Source: Geovibrio thiophilus (GTDB lineage: Bacteria > Chrysiogenota > Deferribacteres > Deferribacterales > Geovibrionaceae). From it: a DNA stretch of 64,000 nucleotides. How positions within the stretch are numbered: position 1 is the stretch's first letter; every line of letters begins with the position of its first letter. A program made the translations under genes and the position numbers. Under the pieces are notes generated by a model, which was not told the origin of the DNA, ran no database searches, and saw only the letters and a list, made by a program, of their open reading frames with translations. The stretch is taken from the NCBI RefSeq assembly GCF_004087915.1, contig NZ_CP035108.1, forward strand, positions 2,294,001 through 2,358,000. The letters run 5' to 3'. Below are positions 8,545-17,199 of this stretch, in pieces.

Positions 8545-9084
8545 TTAGTTGTTAACAGGCGAGATAATCATCACCTGCTGACGACCCTGCATCTCAGGTG
8601 TCTTCTCAACGACTCCTAAGCCTGTGACGTCCTGCGTCACTCTATTCAAAAGCTCCGTGCCGCTGTCCTGAAACATCATTTCCCTGCCTCTGAAACGGAT
8701 CACAAGCTTGACCTTATCCCCTTCTTCGAGGAAACGCCTTATGTGCCTCAGCTTCGTCTGGTAGTCATGATCTTCAATCTTCGGACGGAACTTTATCTCC
8801 TTGGTTTCGATCTGATTCTGACGCTGTTTTTTACGTGCTTCACGATCTTTCTTGTTCTTCTCAAATTTGTATTTGCTGAAGTCCATTACACGGCAAACGG
8901 GAGGTGTCGCGCTTGCTGATACCTCGACGAGATCAAGTCCGGCTTCGGCGGCCAACGCCAGAGCCTCCTTTATCGGTACCACTCCTCTTTGACTGCCGTC
9001 ATCAAGTATTAACCTTACTTCAGAAGAGGTTATTTCTTCGTTCATCCTTTCTCTGTCGAGCGATTGCTGCTGTCTGCCGCGTAT
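8545..9084 (-). CDS. infC: Translation initiation factor IF-3, probable AUA start
   Basis: IF-3 binds the 30S subunit, prevents premature 50S joining and checks the start codon-anticodon pairing. The N-terminal domain (EVRLILDDGSQRGVVPIKEAL, DLVEVSASATPPVCRVMD), lysine-rich linker and C-terminal domain (KEIKFRPKIEDHDYQTKL) are all present. The only in-frame ATG (9045) gives 166 residues, starts inside the usual RINEEI motif and has no good Shine-Dalgarno. Thirteen codons upstream an ATA at 9084-9082 sits three bases after GGAGGTGA and gives 179 residues, the normal length. Rare AUU/AUA/AUC starts are the known autoregulatory device of infC. The site overlaps the thrS stop. The start is inference; the gene identity is firm. 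Confidence 0.93.
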   Translation of the reverse strand: MRGRQQQSLDRERMNEEITSSEVRLILDDGSQRGVVPIKEALALAAEAGLDLVEVSASATPPVCRVMDFSKYKFEKNKKDREARKKQRQNQIETKEIKFRPKIEDHDYQTKLRHIRRFLEEGDKVKLVIRFRGREMMFQDSGTELLNRVTQDVTGLGVVEKTPEMQGRQQVMIISPVNN

Positions 9085-9087
9085 GAC

Positions 9088-11007
9088 TCACCTCCATAAT
9101 TCGAGTGACTTACTTACGTCAAGCCCTCTTAATACACTAATATAAGCGGAAAGATCAAGATTATTTTTATTTTCTCCATCTCTTAGCCGCACGGTCAGGG
9201 TGCCGTTTTCCACTTCGTTCTTGCCGAGAATGACCATATGAGGGATCTTCTCAAGCTGCGCTTCCCTGATTTTCAGGTTTATTTTTTCGTTTCTGTAATC
9301 GCCTTCAACACGGAAGCCTTCCGCCCTGAGAGCGGCTTCAACTTTTTTGCACATTTCAAGGGAATCGTCAGTGATGTTCATCACTCTGACCTGAACAGGC
9401 GTAATCCACACGGGAAAGTTGCCTGCGAAATGCTCTGTAAGAACGCCGATGAATCTGTCAACTGAACCGAGAATAACCCTGTGGAGCATTATCGGGCGGT
9501 GTTTCTGTCCGTCCTCTCCGATATACGAGAGCTCAAAGCGCTCCGGCAGGTTAAAATCCGCCTGAATTGTGGCGCACTGCCAGAAACGTCCAATGGCGTC
9601 TTTAAGCTTAATATCTATTTTGGGACCGTAAAAAGCCCCGTCCCCTTCGTTTATCTGGTAGGGAAGTTCTTTAATCTTTAACGCTTCAAAAAGGGCTGCT
9701 GTCGCTTTTTCCCAGTTTTCATCACTGCCTATGTATTTTTCGGGCTTGGTAGAGACCTCAATCTCAAACTCGAAACCGAAAACATTCATAACATCGGTTA
9801 CGAAATCGATTATTTTGACTATTTCACCGTTGAGCTGCTCAGGAGTACAGAAAACATGCGCGTCATCCTGAGTGAACGCGCGGACACGCATAAGCCCGTG
9901 GAGAACGCCGGATTTTTCGTGCCTGTGCACTGTTCCAAGTTCAAAAAGCTTCAGCGGAAGATCACGATAGCTTCTCAGCTCGGACTTGTACACCATAATA
10001 TGGTTAACGCAGTTCATGGGTTTGATGCCGAATTCCACATCGTCAATCTTAGTGAAGTACATATTATCGCCGTAGTTATCGTAGTGACCGGAGCGTTTCC
10101 ACATATCCGACTTAAGGATAGCGGGACCGTAAACCACTTCGTAGCCTCTTTTGAAATGCTCCTGCCTTTCGTACTCTTCCAGAATGGCACGGAGCCTACC
10201 GCCCTTGGGCAGGTATATGGGGAAGCCCGCGCCTATATCATCCTCGACCATGAAGAGCTTGAGCTCCCTGCCGAGTTTTCGGTGGTCACGTTTTTTCGCC
10301 TCTTCAAGCATGTTGAGGTAAGCGTCAAGCTCGTCCTTTTTAAACCAGCTTGTGCCGTAGATACGCTGAAGCTGGGGGTTTTTCTCATCCCCTCTCCAGT
10401 ATGCGCCCGCAACGGAAAGCAGCTTGTAGTGCTTAATTCTTGAAGTGTTGTCAATGTGCGGTCCGCGGCAGAGATCCATAAAGTCGCCCTGTTCGTAAAG
10501 CGATACTGTAGGGTCTTCTATTGCGTCTATGAGCTCAATTTTATAGTTCTCGCCCATGTCGCTGAAAACTTTCTTCGCCTCTTCCTTGGTGAGCACTTTT
10601 CTGCGCACTGTTATTTTTTCGGCGGCGATTTTTGCCATTTCCTTTTCGATCTTTTCCAGATCTTCGGGAGTGAACTTCATGTCGCCGGTGTCGAAATCAT
10701 AAAAGAAGCCGTCTTTAATAACGGGTCCTATGGTTACTTTAACTTTAGGATAAACCCTCTGAACTGCCTGCGCCATGAGGTGGGCTGTGGAGTGGCGGAG
10801 AATTTCCAGACCTTCCGCGTCTGTTTCCGTTATTATTTTAACTTTATCGCCTTCACTTAAAATGTATCCGAGATCGACCGCTTTGCCGTTTACTTCGCCT
10901 GCTACAGCTTTTTTGGCGAGTCCGAGGCTTATATTTTTCGCCGCGTCAAGAACGCTGCTGCCTTCGTCAAGAACCCTCTGACTGCCGTCCGCAAGTACAA
11001 TATTCAT
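9088..11007 (-). CDS. thrS: Threonine--tRNA ligase
   Basis: Class II synthetase that charges tRNA-Thr. It is 639 residues, the normal length. Domains in order: TGS (roughly 1-62, [20 protein letters not shown]), the second additional editing domain with [12 protein letters not shown] (zinc-type HxxxH, around 73) and DLCRGPHID, the catalytic core with [13 protein letters not shown]-type motif and [20 protein letters not shown], and an anticodon-binding domain ending in [11 protein letters not shown]. Zinc ligands Cys, His and His are recognisable in the core. It is the first gene of the thrS-infC-rpmI-rplT cluster; the 182-bp gap to the divergent adaptor gene must hold its promoter. Its stop codon overlaps the infC ribosome-binding region. 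Confidence 0.98.
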   Translation of the reverse strand: MNIVLADGSQRVLDEGSSVLDAAKNISLGLAKKAVAGEVNGKAVDLGYILSEGDKVKIITETDAEGLEILRHSTAHLMAQAVQRVYPKVKVTIGPVIKDGFFYDFDTGDMKFTPEDLEKIEKEMAKIAAEKITVRRKVLTKEEAKKVFSDMGENYKIELIDAIEDPTVSLYEQGDFMDLCRGPHIDNTSRIKHYKLLSVAGAYWRGDEKNPQLQRIYGTSWFKKDELDAYLNMLEEAKKRDHRKLGRELKLFMVEDDIGAGFPIYLPKGGRLRAILEEYERQEHFKRGYEVVYGPAILKSDMWKRSGHYDNYGDNMYFTKIDDVEFGIKPMNCVNHIMVYKSELRSYRDLPLKLFELGTVHRHEKSGVLHGLMRVRAFTQDDAHVFCTPEQLNGEIVKIIDFVTDVMNVFGFEFEIEVSTKPEKYIGSDENWEKATAALFEALKIKELPYQINEGDGAFYGPKIDIKLKDAIGRFWQCATIQADFNLPERFELSYIGEDGQKHRPIMLHRVILGSVDRFIGVLTEHFAGNFPVWITPVQVRVMNITDDSLEMCKKVEAALRAEGFRVEGDYRNEKINLKIREAQLEKIPHMVILGKNEVENGTLTVRLRDGENKNNLDLSAYISVLRGLDVSKSLELWR

Positions 11008-11189
11008 ATATGTCTCCTGTTTTGTGCCTGTTGGATATAAACCTTAAGATTATGACGAGAATGCGTGCTTGTCAATAGTACCTCTGTGAATATGCGCAAA
11101 AGATTATTATTAATGAAAACAAACTTTTGTGTTTATGAACTGTCGGGAGAATTGTATATTTATGGTTTACAGACACCGAGGTTGAAGGG

Positions 11190-12425
11190 ATGAAAAAGAT
11201 TTTTGCCATTCTTCTCGCCTGTACACTGCTTGGAGCGGGGGTTTTCGCCTTTCTCTCCAAACGTGGCGGCGGAAAAATCCAGATACTGGAAACAGTAAAA
11301 GCGGAAAAAGCGACTATAGAGGATCAGCTTCTGGCTACGGGCATCGTAAAACCCGTTGTGGGCGCAAAAATTGAGATAGGAGCAAGGGCGACCGGACTTA
11401 TAAGCTCGCTCCCCGTCAAAGTCGGCGACAGAGTTGAGCAGGGGCAGCTCATAGCCAAGATAGACAGCAGAGAGATTGAACGCAACATCGAAACCATGCG
11501 CATAAGCCTGAAAACACTGAAAGCGAACCTTGAGAAGGAAAGAAGTCTTTTTCCGGTAAACACCGACCTTCAGCGAAAGAATATAGAGAAGCGTGAGGCG
11601 GATCTCCGTCTGGCGGAGCGCAACTACGGCAGGCAGAAAAAACTGTATGATCAGGACGCATCCACGGATGAAAAGCTTGATCAGTCTCTCCATGAGCTTA
11701 AACTCGCTCAGGCGGAGCTGGACAGCGTGAAAACCGAGCTTGAGAAAATACGCACCACACACGTAAACGACATTATTGTGCTGGAAAACCAGATAAAAGA
11801 GACCGAGGCAAGGCTTCAGGAGCTTCTGGTTCAGAGGTCATATTACGACATACACGCCCCTATATCCGGCGTTGTGACTCAGGTTGCGGCGGACGAAGGG
11901 GAAACTATAGTGGCAGGCTTGCAGGTGGCGAATCTGATCACGATTCTCCAGCCGGAAAAGCTTGAGATGTGGATCTACGTGGACGAAACTGACATCGGCA
12001 AAATAAAGGAAGGGATGAAGGTTTTCTACACTGTGGACACCTATCCGAAAAAGAGATTTGACGGCGTAATAAGCCGCATATACCTTGAGCCGGAAACCAA
12101 GGAAGGGATAGTTTATTACACGGCGGTGATAAGCATAACGCCGGAGGACGCTCTTCTCCTCAAAACCGACATGACCACCCATGTGCGGATAGTCAGAGAG
12201 GTAAAACAGGATGTTCTCTCCGTGCAGAACGGAGCTGTCAAGTGGGACGGCGCGGAGAGTGTTGTATATAAAATTACCGGAGACAGGAAAAACCCCGCAG
12301 AACGGATCAGCGTTAAAACCGGAGTCAAGGATGAAAACCGCACCGAGATTACCGAAGGCTTGAGTGAGGGGGATGAAATCGCCCTTAAAATAATACTGCC
12401 TGAAAAAAAGCAGGGGTTTAATTAA
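11190..12425 (+). CDS. MacA/HlyD-type periplasmic adaptor of an ABC exporter
   Basis: Membrane-fusion (adaptor) protein of 411 residues, predicted to be anchored in the inner membrane by an N-terminal segment (IFAILLACTLLGAGVFAFL) with the rest in the periplasm. A split biotinyl-lipoyl hairpin (IGARATGLISSLPVKVGDRV and YDIHAPISGVVTQVAADEG) flanks a long coiled coil (roughly 95-215), followed by the beta-barrel and membrane-proximal domains. Such proteins link a MacB-type transporter to an outer-membrane channel. Its TAA overlaps the ATG of the ATPase gene by one base (TAATG), indicating translational coupling. The matching permease is absent here, so function depends on a permease elsewhere. 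Confidence 0.88.
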   Translation: MKKIFAILLACTLLGAGVFAFLSKRGGGKIQILETVKAEKATIEDQLLATGIVKPVVGAKIEIGARATGLISSLPVKVGDRVEQGQLIAKIDSREIERNIETMRISLKTLKANLEKERSLFPVNTDLQRKNIEKREADLRLAERNYGRQKKLYDQDASTDEKLDQSLHELKLAQAELDSVKTELEKIRTTHVNDIIVLENQIKETEARLQELLVQRSYYDIHAPISGVVTQVAADEGETIVAGLQVANLITILQPEKLEMWIYVDETDIGKIKEGMKVFYTVDTYPKKRFDGVISRIYLEPETKEGIVYYTAVISITPEDALLLKTDMTTHVRIVREVKQDVLSVQNGAVKWDGAESVVYKITGDRKNPAERISVKTGVKDENRTEITEGLSEGDEIALKIILPEKKQGFN

Positions 12426-13090
12426 TGGCTCTGGCGAAGCTGGTTGACATACGCAAGAAATATACTCTGGAAGGGCTTGAGCTTGAGGTACTTAAGGGTA
12501 TCTCACTTGAGATTGAGAGCGGCGAATTCATCGCTGTCACTGGACCCTCCGGTTCAGGAAAAACCACGCTGATGAATATCCTCGGTCTGCTCGATTCACC
12601 CACATCAGGGCAGTATTTCCTCAACGGGGAGGATATTTCGGGGCTAAGTGACGATGAACTCTCACACATACGCAACCGCACTGTGGGGTTCGTTTTCCAG
12701 AGTTTTCATCTCATCCCCCACGCGAATGTGCTTGAAAATGTGCTTCTGCCCGCTTATTACAGCGGCGAAAGCATGAAGATAATGGAAAAGAGAGCCCTTG
12801 AGCTCCTCGACAGAATCGGGCTGGCGGATAAGCGCAAAAACCGCCCTAACCAGCTTTCAGGCGGTCAGCAGCAGAGGGTGGCAATAGCAAGGGCGCTGAT
12901 AAGCAACCCGCAGATAATCCTCGCTGATGAACCCACAGGACAGCTTGACAGTGAGACTTCCGCATCGATCATGGAGCTTATAACCGAGCTGAATAAAGGC
13001 GGCAAAAATATAATAGTCGTCACCCACGACCCGATAACGGCGGCATACGCACGGCGAGAGATAAAAGTTTTGGACGGGATGATAGGCTAA
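12425..13090 (+). CDS. MacB/LolD-type ABC transporter ATP-binding protein
   Basis: Cytoplasmic ATPase of 221 residues, the size of the stand-alone nucleotide-binding subunits that pair with FtsX/MacB-like permeases. Visible motifs are Walker A GPSGSGKTTLMN, the Q-loop in VGFVFQSFHLIPHANVLENV, signature [15 protein letters not shown], Walker B IILADEPTGQLDS and the H-loop VVTHD. It is coupled to the adaptor gene. Normally a permease gene follows, but only a 14-codon remnant is seen before the tRNA genes. Confidence 0.92.
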   Translation: MALAKLVDIRKKYTLEGLELEVLKGISLEIESGEFIAVTGPSGSGKTTLMNILGLLDSPTSGQYFLNGEDISGLSDDELSHIRNRTVGFVFQSFHLIPHANVLENVLLPAYYSGESMKIMEKRALELLDRIGLADKRKNRPNQLSGGQQQRVAIARALISNPQIILADEPTGQLDSETSASIMELITELNKGGKNIIVVTHDPITAAYARREIKVLDGMIG

Positions 13091-13091
13091 A

Positions 13092-13136
13092 ATGCGTTTG
13101 CGGCAAATTTTATGTTGCAAATCCATGAGAATTTAA
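13092..13136 (+). pseudogene. Possible 5' remnant of the missing ABC permease gene
   Basis: One base after the ATPase stop codon an ATG opens a 14-codon frame, MRLRQILCCKSMRI, then a stop. MacB/FtsX-like permeases often begin with a similar Arg/Leu-rich MxLRExL segment, and a permease gene is expected at this point. The -35 box of the tRNA promoter lies within it. This may be the scar of a deletion that removed the permease, but the match is short and could be chance. Confidence 0.35.
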
Positions 13137-13142
13137 TATAAT
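13115..13142 (+). promoter_or_regulatory. Sigma-70-type promoter of the tRNA-Ala/tRNA-Lys genes
   Basis: TTGCAA at 13115-13120 and a perfect TATAAT at 13137-13142 are separated by 16 bp. Transcription would begin about 13149, eight bases before tRNA-Ala. Confidence 0.75.
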
Positions 13143-13156
13143 CCCAATCTCTGAAC

Positions 13157-13229
13157 GGGGGTATAGCTCAGCTGGGAGAGCGCGACGCTGGCAGTGTCGA
13201 GGTCATCGGTTCGATCCCGATTACCTCCA
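13157..13229 (+). tRNA. tRNA-Ala (anticodon GGC)
   Basis: Full cloverleaf: acceptor arms GGGGGTA/TACCTCC, D-arm GCTC...GAGC, anticodon stem CGACG/TGTCG with loop CTGGCAG (anticodon GGC), and T-arm ATCGG-TTCGATC-CCGAT. The discriminator is A and the 3' CCA is not encoded. Confidence 0.97.
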
Positions 13230-13272
13230 TAAGGTTTCAAAGGGAAGCTGTTTTAAAGAAAACAGTTTCTTT

Positions 13273-13302
13273 TTTCTTTTCAGATACTGAAAAGAAACTT
13301 TT
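13273..13302 (+). terminator. Hairpin with T-tail between the two tRNA genes
   Basis: TTTCTTTTCAG and CTGAAAAGAAA form a perfect 11-bp stem with a 3-base loop, followed by CTTTTT. It could terminate part of the transcription after tRNA-Ala or act as a processing site. The AAAGAAA-rich arm recalls the hairpins at 9-52 and 19733-19780. Confidence 0.5.
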
Positions 13303-13324
13303 TGATGTTGTCAAAAGATTTCGG

Positions 13325-13397
13325 GGGATATTAGCTCAGTTGGTAGAGCAGCTGACTCTTAATCAGTAGGTCGTAGGTTCGAGCCCTACATATCCCA
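13325..13397 (+). tRNA. tRNA-Lys (anticodon CTT)
   Basis: Full cloverleaf: acceptor arms GGGATAT/ATATCCC, D-arm GCTC...GAGC, anticodon stem GCTGA/TCAGT with loop CTCTTAA (anticodon CTT), and T-arm GTAGG-TTCGAGC-CCTAC. The discriminator is A and CCA is not encoded. Confidence 0.97.
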
Positions 13398-13417
13398 TAT
13401 ATAGGATTAAAACAAAA

Positions 13418-13448
13418 AGAGCACCTCAACAGAGATGCTCTTTTTTTT
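13418..13448 (+). terminator. Terminator of the tRNA operon
   Basis: AGAGCA/TGCTCT pairs around CCTCAACAGAGA, with an inner CTC/GAG pairing, and is followed by a run of eight T. It ends the tRNA transcript. Confidence 0.85.
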
Positions 13449-13488
13449 GTGTATACTCAGTCAGGAGTATATTTATTTTATTTTTGTC

Positions 13489-13686
13489 TTATGCTCTTGC
13501 GTTGTGGTGAAGCTTGCCGTGCGAGTCTATGTGCAGAGCTTTTCTGAAAAGCCTGCCTGTTTTGGCTGATAAAGAACCGAGCATTTTATGGAAAGCTTCG
13601 CTGCGCAGTTCCCTGCCTCTCATTTCAAGCCCGAAGATTTCCTCGTGCGACATCTGTGATGTATAAAGTTTGCTGACAGTTTTCAT
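13489..13686 (-). CDS. Small basic protein of unknown function
   Basis: A 65-residue, Arg/Lys/His-rich protein with a predicted amphipathic helix across REL-RSEAFHKMLGS-SAKTGRLFRKAL. I do not recognise a family. The start is well supported by GGAGG ahead of the ATG. It lies alone between the tRNA terminator and a divergent LysR-type gene, so the regulator may control it; that is inferred only from the divergent arrangement. There is no membrane segment or signal peptide. Confidence 0.6.
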   Translation of the reverse strand: MKTVSKLYTSQMSHEEIFGLEMRGRELRSEAFHKMLGSLSAKTGRLFRKALHIDSHGKLHHNARA

Positions 13687-13832
13687 ATATTTCCTCCGAA
13701 ATTATCCTGTTTCATTACTGTTTCAACTCATAACTTAATATGCTATATAATTATGGACAGCAAATAGCCAATATTCGGCAACAGCTGTGCAAAAATGCAC
13801 ATCGCCTGTTTCCGGCTAAAATGAGAGGGATA

Positions 13833-14729
13833 ATGTATCAGAACTGGGATGATTTGAGATATTTTCTGGCTGTGAGCAGGACAAACTCATTCGCGGGGGC
13901 GGCAGCACGTCTTCAGGTAACGCACAGCACAGTTGCAAGGCGTATTTCCGCGCTGGAGGAGTCACTTGATACAACGCTTTTCGTGCGTACTGAAAAAGGC
14001 TGCCGTCTGACTGCTTCCGGAGAGACTCTGCTCCCCTATGCGGAAAATCTGGAAGCGACAATGATGAACCTTGAAGAAAACGTCCACGGCAAAAACAGCC
14101 AGCTCTACGGCACGGTTCGCATAAGTGCGCCGGACGGTCTGGGGAACTGCTTTCTGGCTGTCCAGCTCGGCGGTTTCCTGAAACAGCAGCCGAATCTTGA
14201 GATAGAACTGATCCCTGTTCCGATGTATTACAGCCTTTCCAAGCGTGAAATAGACATTCTCATAACTCTGACCAAGCCCACGTCAGGCAACATCATAGCC
14301 CGTAAGCTCAGCAATTACCGCATAGGTCTGTTTGCGTCCGGAGATTATCTGGCGGCTCATGGTGAGCTCGGTAGTAAAGAAGACCTCGCATCCCACGATA
14401 TAATAGACTACATCAGAGATCTTCTTTATGACGAGAACCTGAACTTTATGAAGGATTTTGCTCCTAATCAAAACAGCCGGTTCAAGAGCTCCACCATAGT
14501 CGGTCAGATGTACGCCGCTGTCTCCGGCACAGGTGTTGCGGCTCTGCCTTATTTTATGGCTCATACCAAGCCGGAGCTTGTTCCTGTTCTGCCGGAGATG
14601 TTTACGGAGCGTTCCTTCTGGCTTCAGGTGAACCCTGATTCAAGACAGCTTGCCCGTGTGCGGGCAACGATCGATTATATTGCCGATCGGGTGACGGAAA
14701 ACAAAAAACTGTTCATGTCGCTCCCTTGA
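13833..14729 (+). CDS. LysR-type transcriptional regulator
   Basis: DNA-binding regulator of 298 residues, the usual family length. The N-terminal winged helix (WDDLRYFLAVSRTNSFAGAA, then VTHSTVARRISALEESL) is followed by a type 2 periplasmic-binding-like effector domain (roughly 90-290). The start at 13833 is preferred because GAGAGG precedes it and the protein then begins right at the conserved HTH; a longer open frame upstream adds 31 residues of no family character. The target genes are unknown; the divergent small gene at 13489-13686 is a candidate. Confidence 0.88.
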   Translation: MYQNWDDLRYFLAVSRTNSFAGAAARLQVTHSTVARRISALEESLDTTLFVRTEKGCRLTASGETLLPYAENLEATMMNLEENVHGKNSQLYGTVRISAPDGLGNCFLAVQLGGFLKQQPNLEIELIPVPMYYSLSKREIDILITLTKPTSGNIIARKLSNYRIGLFASGDYLAAHGELGSKEDLASHDIIDYIRDLLYDENLNFMKDFAPNQNSRFKSSTIVGQMYAAVSGTGVAALPYFMAHTKPELVPVLPEMFTERSFWLQVNPDSRQLARVRATIDYIADRVTENKKLFMSLP

Positions 14730-14786
14730 ATCGGCGGAACTATCAGACAAAATAGAATATTTTGTGCCAAAAACAACGCTCCGCCG
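14728..14786. terminator. Inverted repeat between convergent genes
   Basis: AATCGGCGG after the LysR stop pairs with CCGCCGATT near 14785, enclosing a smaller ACAAAAT/ATTTTGT hairpin. It lacks a strong T-run, so termination is plausible rather than clear. Confidence 0.4.
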
Positions 14787-14796
14787 CCGATTGAAA

Positions 14797-15066
14797 TCAT
14801 CCGGTGAATTTATTTTCGGGCATGAACGACAGAGCAGTCACGAGGATGCTCCCCATGAGGCTCATTATGCCGAACCATGCGGCGATGCCAACGGCGGCAT
14901 TCCATTCCCTTATGCAGGGGAGCACGGATGCGGCAAGCAGAAGCCATCCGGCTGTTCTGAAAACATACTTTTTCATACCTTTTATATTCTTTGAGTGACG
15001 CTCCATGGAAGCGGCTGTCAACCCGAAACCGACCAATGCGAGCACGCAGGAAAGCAGTATATTCAT
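14797..15066 (-). CDS. DUF3325-like small membrane protein
   Basis: An 89-residue protein with about three hydrophobic segments (ILLSCVLALVGFGLTAASM, TAGWLLLAASVLPCI, AAWFGIMSLMGSILVTAL). By size and by position directly downstream of a PepSY membrane protein it matches DUF3325-type proteins that accompany inner-membrane PepSY reductases in iron-acquisition loci. The start at 15066 lies three bases after the upstream stop; the longer open frame would lie inside the upstream gene. Confidence 0.6.
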   Translation of the reverse strand: MNILLSCVLALVGFGLTAASMERHSKNIKGMKKYVFRTAGWLLLAASVLPCIREWNAAVGIAAWFGIMSLMGSILVTALSFMPENKFTG

Positions 15067-15068
15067 AA

Positions 15069-16664
15069 TCAGTTCCCTCTTCCGACCGGAACGCCGGAGA
15101 GAGCCCCATCCGGCACATTCCGCTTCTCGGTGAGTTTCCATCCGGCATAGCCGAAAAGAAGCCCCAGACCGAACACAGTGAGGTCAAACCCCATGATTAT
15201 CGCATTCCCTCCGGATACGGCGCTGAAAAGATTCACCTCAGACGTGAAAGCGTTCAGTACCGGCATAAGGCAGTAAAGCGAAGCCGAGAAAAAAAGCTGC
15301 TCACGCCAAGCGTTTTTCGGCGTGCGGAGCACAGGATGCAAAAAGAGAAGAAACCATGCGGCAAAAAACACATATATCTCCCACTGCGCCCTTGACGCAA
15401 GATTCGCAGGCAGAAGCCTGTTAGCCCAGAAATGAACGCCTGTCGCCGTCACCAGTCCTGTTATTCCGCCCACATTCAGCACCTCAACAAGCTTCCTGCC
15501 GAATGATTTCTTCATCGCGGCGGATTTTTTATTGACCCAGATGATAAGCCCCGTACCGATCATAACCGTTCCCAGTACACCGGAAACGAAGAAGAGCCAC
15601 CGCAGAAAGGTGTCAGCGAACCGGGCAAGATGCAGAGATGTGAGAACCCCTGCTGTTTTTGCTACGCCGTCTGACGCCTGCATATTCATCATCCCCATGA
15701 ACCTGCCTTTAGATCCTTTATAGGTGAGTCTCTCGGCGCTTCCGGTTCCTTTGAATCCGTTGACTATATCAAGCCCTGTTCCGGGGCTGACGGTGACAAG
15801 CGTGTTTCCTGAATACGGATTACTCACGCTGATACTGCCTGCCTCTCTGCCAAGCCTTTCCTCCGCATCTGCCAGAATCGTCCTTATATCAGGCAGAGGG
15901 GTCTTTTCATCGGGCAGGGGAATCTGCTCCTGCCGCATGTGCATTGCTATGTGATCCTCAAATGCTTTGGCGGTTTTATGTGAATTGAACGGCAGAATAT
16001 AAATCATAACCAGCACAAGACCGGAATAAGTGATCATGAGATGGTAAGGCAGAGCAAGGACGGATGTGAAGATATGCGCGTCAAGCCATGATCTCAGACC
16101 TTTTTTTCTTCTGAACATAAAAAAATCCTTAAATATGCGCTTGTGTATGACAACACCGCTTATTATGGCGATGAACATAAACATTGTCGCTATACCGACT
16201 ATCCGCCGTCCCATTGCCCTGTCCAGCCCGTAAAGCTCTATATGAAAACGGTAAAGGAAGTTGCCGCCCTCTGTGTCTCTGGCTCCGAGATATTCCCCTG
16301 TCAAAGGATCAAGATACCTCATCGGCATAGCGGTGCGGACGTAATCCACCTGCTTCATATCCATGGGAAGCCTCTCCCTGTGACCGACCTGAAGAACAGG
16401 GCTGCGTTTATCGGCAAAGATTATGCTCCATTCAGCGGCGTCGGGAAGGTTCGCTTCCAGATACTTAAGCGCCATCTCAGCCTGAAATGCCTTGTCGGCG
16501 GCGTCCAAAACTGCTTTATGGGTTTCAGGGTGCATCCAGTAAGTTATTTCATCCTTGAAGTAGGAGTAAGTGCCTGTGAAAAATATGACGAACAAGAGCC
16601 ATCCGGTCAGAAGCCCGCTCCATGTGTGAAGCCTGCCTATTGATTTGCGGAAGGTTTCCTTCAT
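15069..16664 (-). CDS. PepSY-associated membrane protein (PiuB/FpvG-like)
   Basis: Inner-membrane protein of 531 residues with the PepSY_TM layout. It begins FRKSIGRLHTWSGLLTGWLL (His-containing first membrane helix), has PepSY-like periplasmic regions, and then further helices with HIFTSVLALPYHLMITYSGL, LHLARFADTFLRWLFFVSG and WEIYVFFAAWFLLFLHPVL. Relatives are thought to reduce ferric siderophores or pass electrons across the membrane, for example FpvG of the Pseudomonas pyoverdine system. The ATG at 16664 overlaps the stop of the upstream gene by one base. The operon DUF3649-PepSY-DUF3325 is a recurring set, usually near TonB receptors; none is present in this window. Confidence 0.82.
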   Translation of the reverse strand: MKETFRKSIGRLHTWSGLLTGWLLFVIFFTGTYSYFKDEITYWMHPETHKAVLDAADKAFQAEMALKYLEANLPDAAEWSIIFADKRSPVLQVGHRERLPMDMKQVDYVRTAMPMRYLDPLTGEYLGARDTEGGNFLYRFHIELYGLDRAMGRRIVGIATMFMFIAIISGVVIHKRIFKDFFMFRRKKGLRSWLDAHIFTSVLALPYHLMITYSGLVLVMIYILPFNSHKTAKAFEDHIAMHMRQEQIPLPDEKTPLPDIRTILADAEERLGREAGSISVSNPYSGNTLVTVSPGTGLDIVNGFKGTGSAERLTYKGSKGRFMGMMNMQASDGVAKTAGVLTSLHLARFADTFLRWLFFVSGVLGTVMIGTGLIIWVNKKSAAMKKSFGRKLVEVLNVGGITGLVTATGVHFWANRLLPANLASRAQWEIYVFFAAWFLLFLHPVLRTPKNAWREQLFFSASLYCLMPVLNAFTSEVNLFSAVSGGNAIIMGFDLTVFGLGLLFGYAGWKLTEKRNVPDGALSGVPVGRGN

Positions 16665-16951
16665 CACGCACCCCCGAGCAGCAGCATTGAGCCGGTGACC
16701 GCAAACAGCACAAGCATAACCGCCCATACTGTCTTTGTTCCGGCATTGGAAAAAACCCAGACCAGCGCGCAGGCATAAGTGATAAAAAACAGCATATTCG
16801 CAGCCTTTTCCGACTGAATCGGATTAAAAGGCATAACGCCTGCCAGCAGAGCGGAAACCATCGCGGACAGCGCATAACCGCCGGCAACACCCAGCAGGAT
16901 ACGGGAAACGGTTTCAAACCCGTGAGATTTTTCCGGTATACTCTCAGCCAT
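16664..16951 (-). CDS. DUF3649-like small membrane protein
   Basis: A 95-residue protein with three hydrophobic helices (LLGVAGGYALSAMVSALLAG, MLFFITYACALVWVFSNAG, WAVMLVLFAVTGSMLLLGG). It is the first gene of the operon with the PepSY protein, whose start overlaps its stop. Size, topology and context fit DUF3649 proteins of iron-uptake membrane clusters. No Fur-like box was convincing in the 248-bp AT-rich region upstream, and I see nothing else there. Confidence 0.62.
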   Translation of the reverse strand: MAESIPEKSHGFETVSRILLGVAGGYALSAMVSALLAGVMPFNPIQSEKAANMLFFITYACALVWVFSNAGTKTVWAVMLVLFAVTGSMLLLGGA

Positions 16952-17164
16952 ATTATTCCTCTTTATGCAAAAAATAAGTGACCCGAAGCTTTTCAGGCAC
17001 TCCGATCGGCATAAATGAATCTCTGAATATGGATTTCTGTATTTAAACCAATGTTAAAAATGTGGATAACAAGAATATTAGATATTGTCAATAAATTTAA
17101 TCTTCCCTAACTCGACACATAACTATTTAATATTTCTGAAAATATAGCAATAAATAGTTTTAAA

Positions 17165-17189
17165 AACGGCGATCCGGATGACCGCCGTT
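17165..17189 (-). terminator. Terminator downstream of the DUF169 gene
   Basis: On the minus strand AACGGCG and CGCCGTT pair around an 11-base loop, followed by TTTTAAAA. It lies just past the stop of the DUF169 gene. Confidence 0.7.
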
Positions 17190-17199
17190 ATCATTTATT

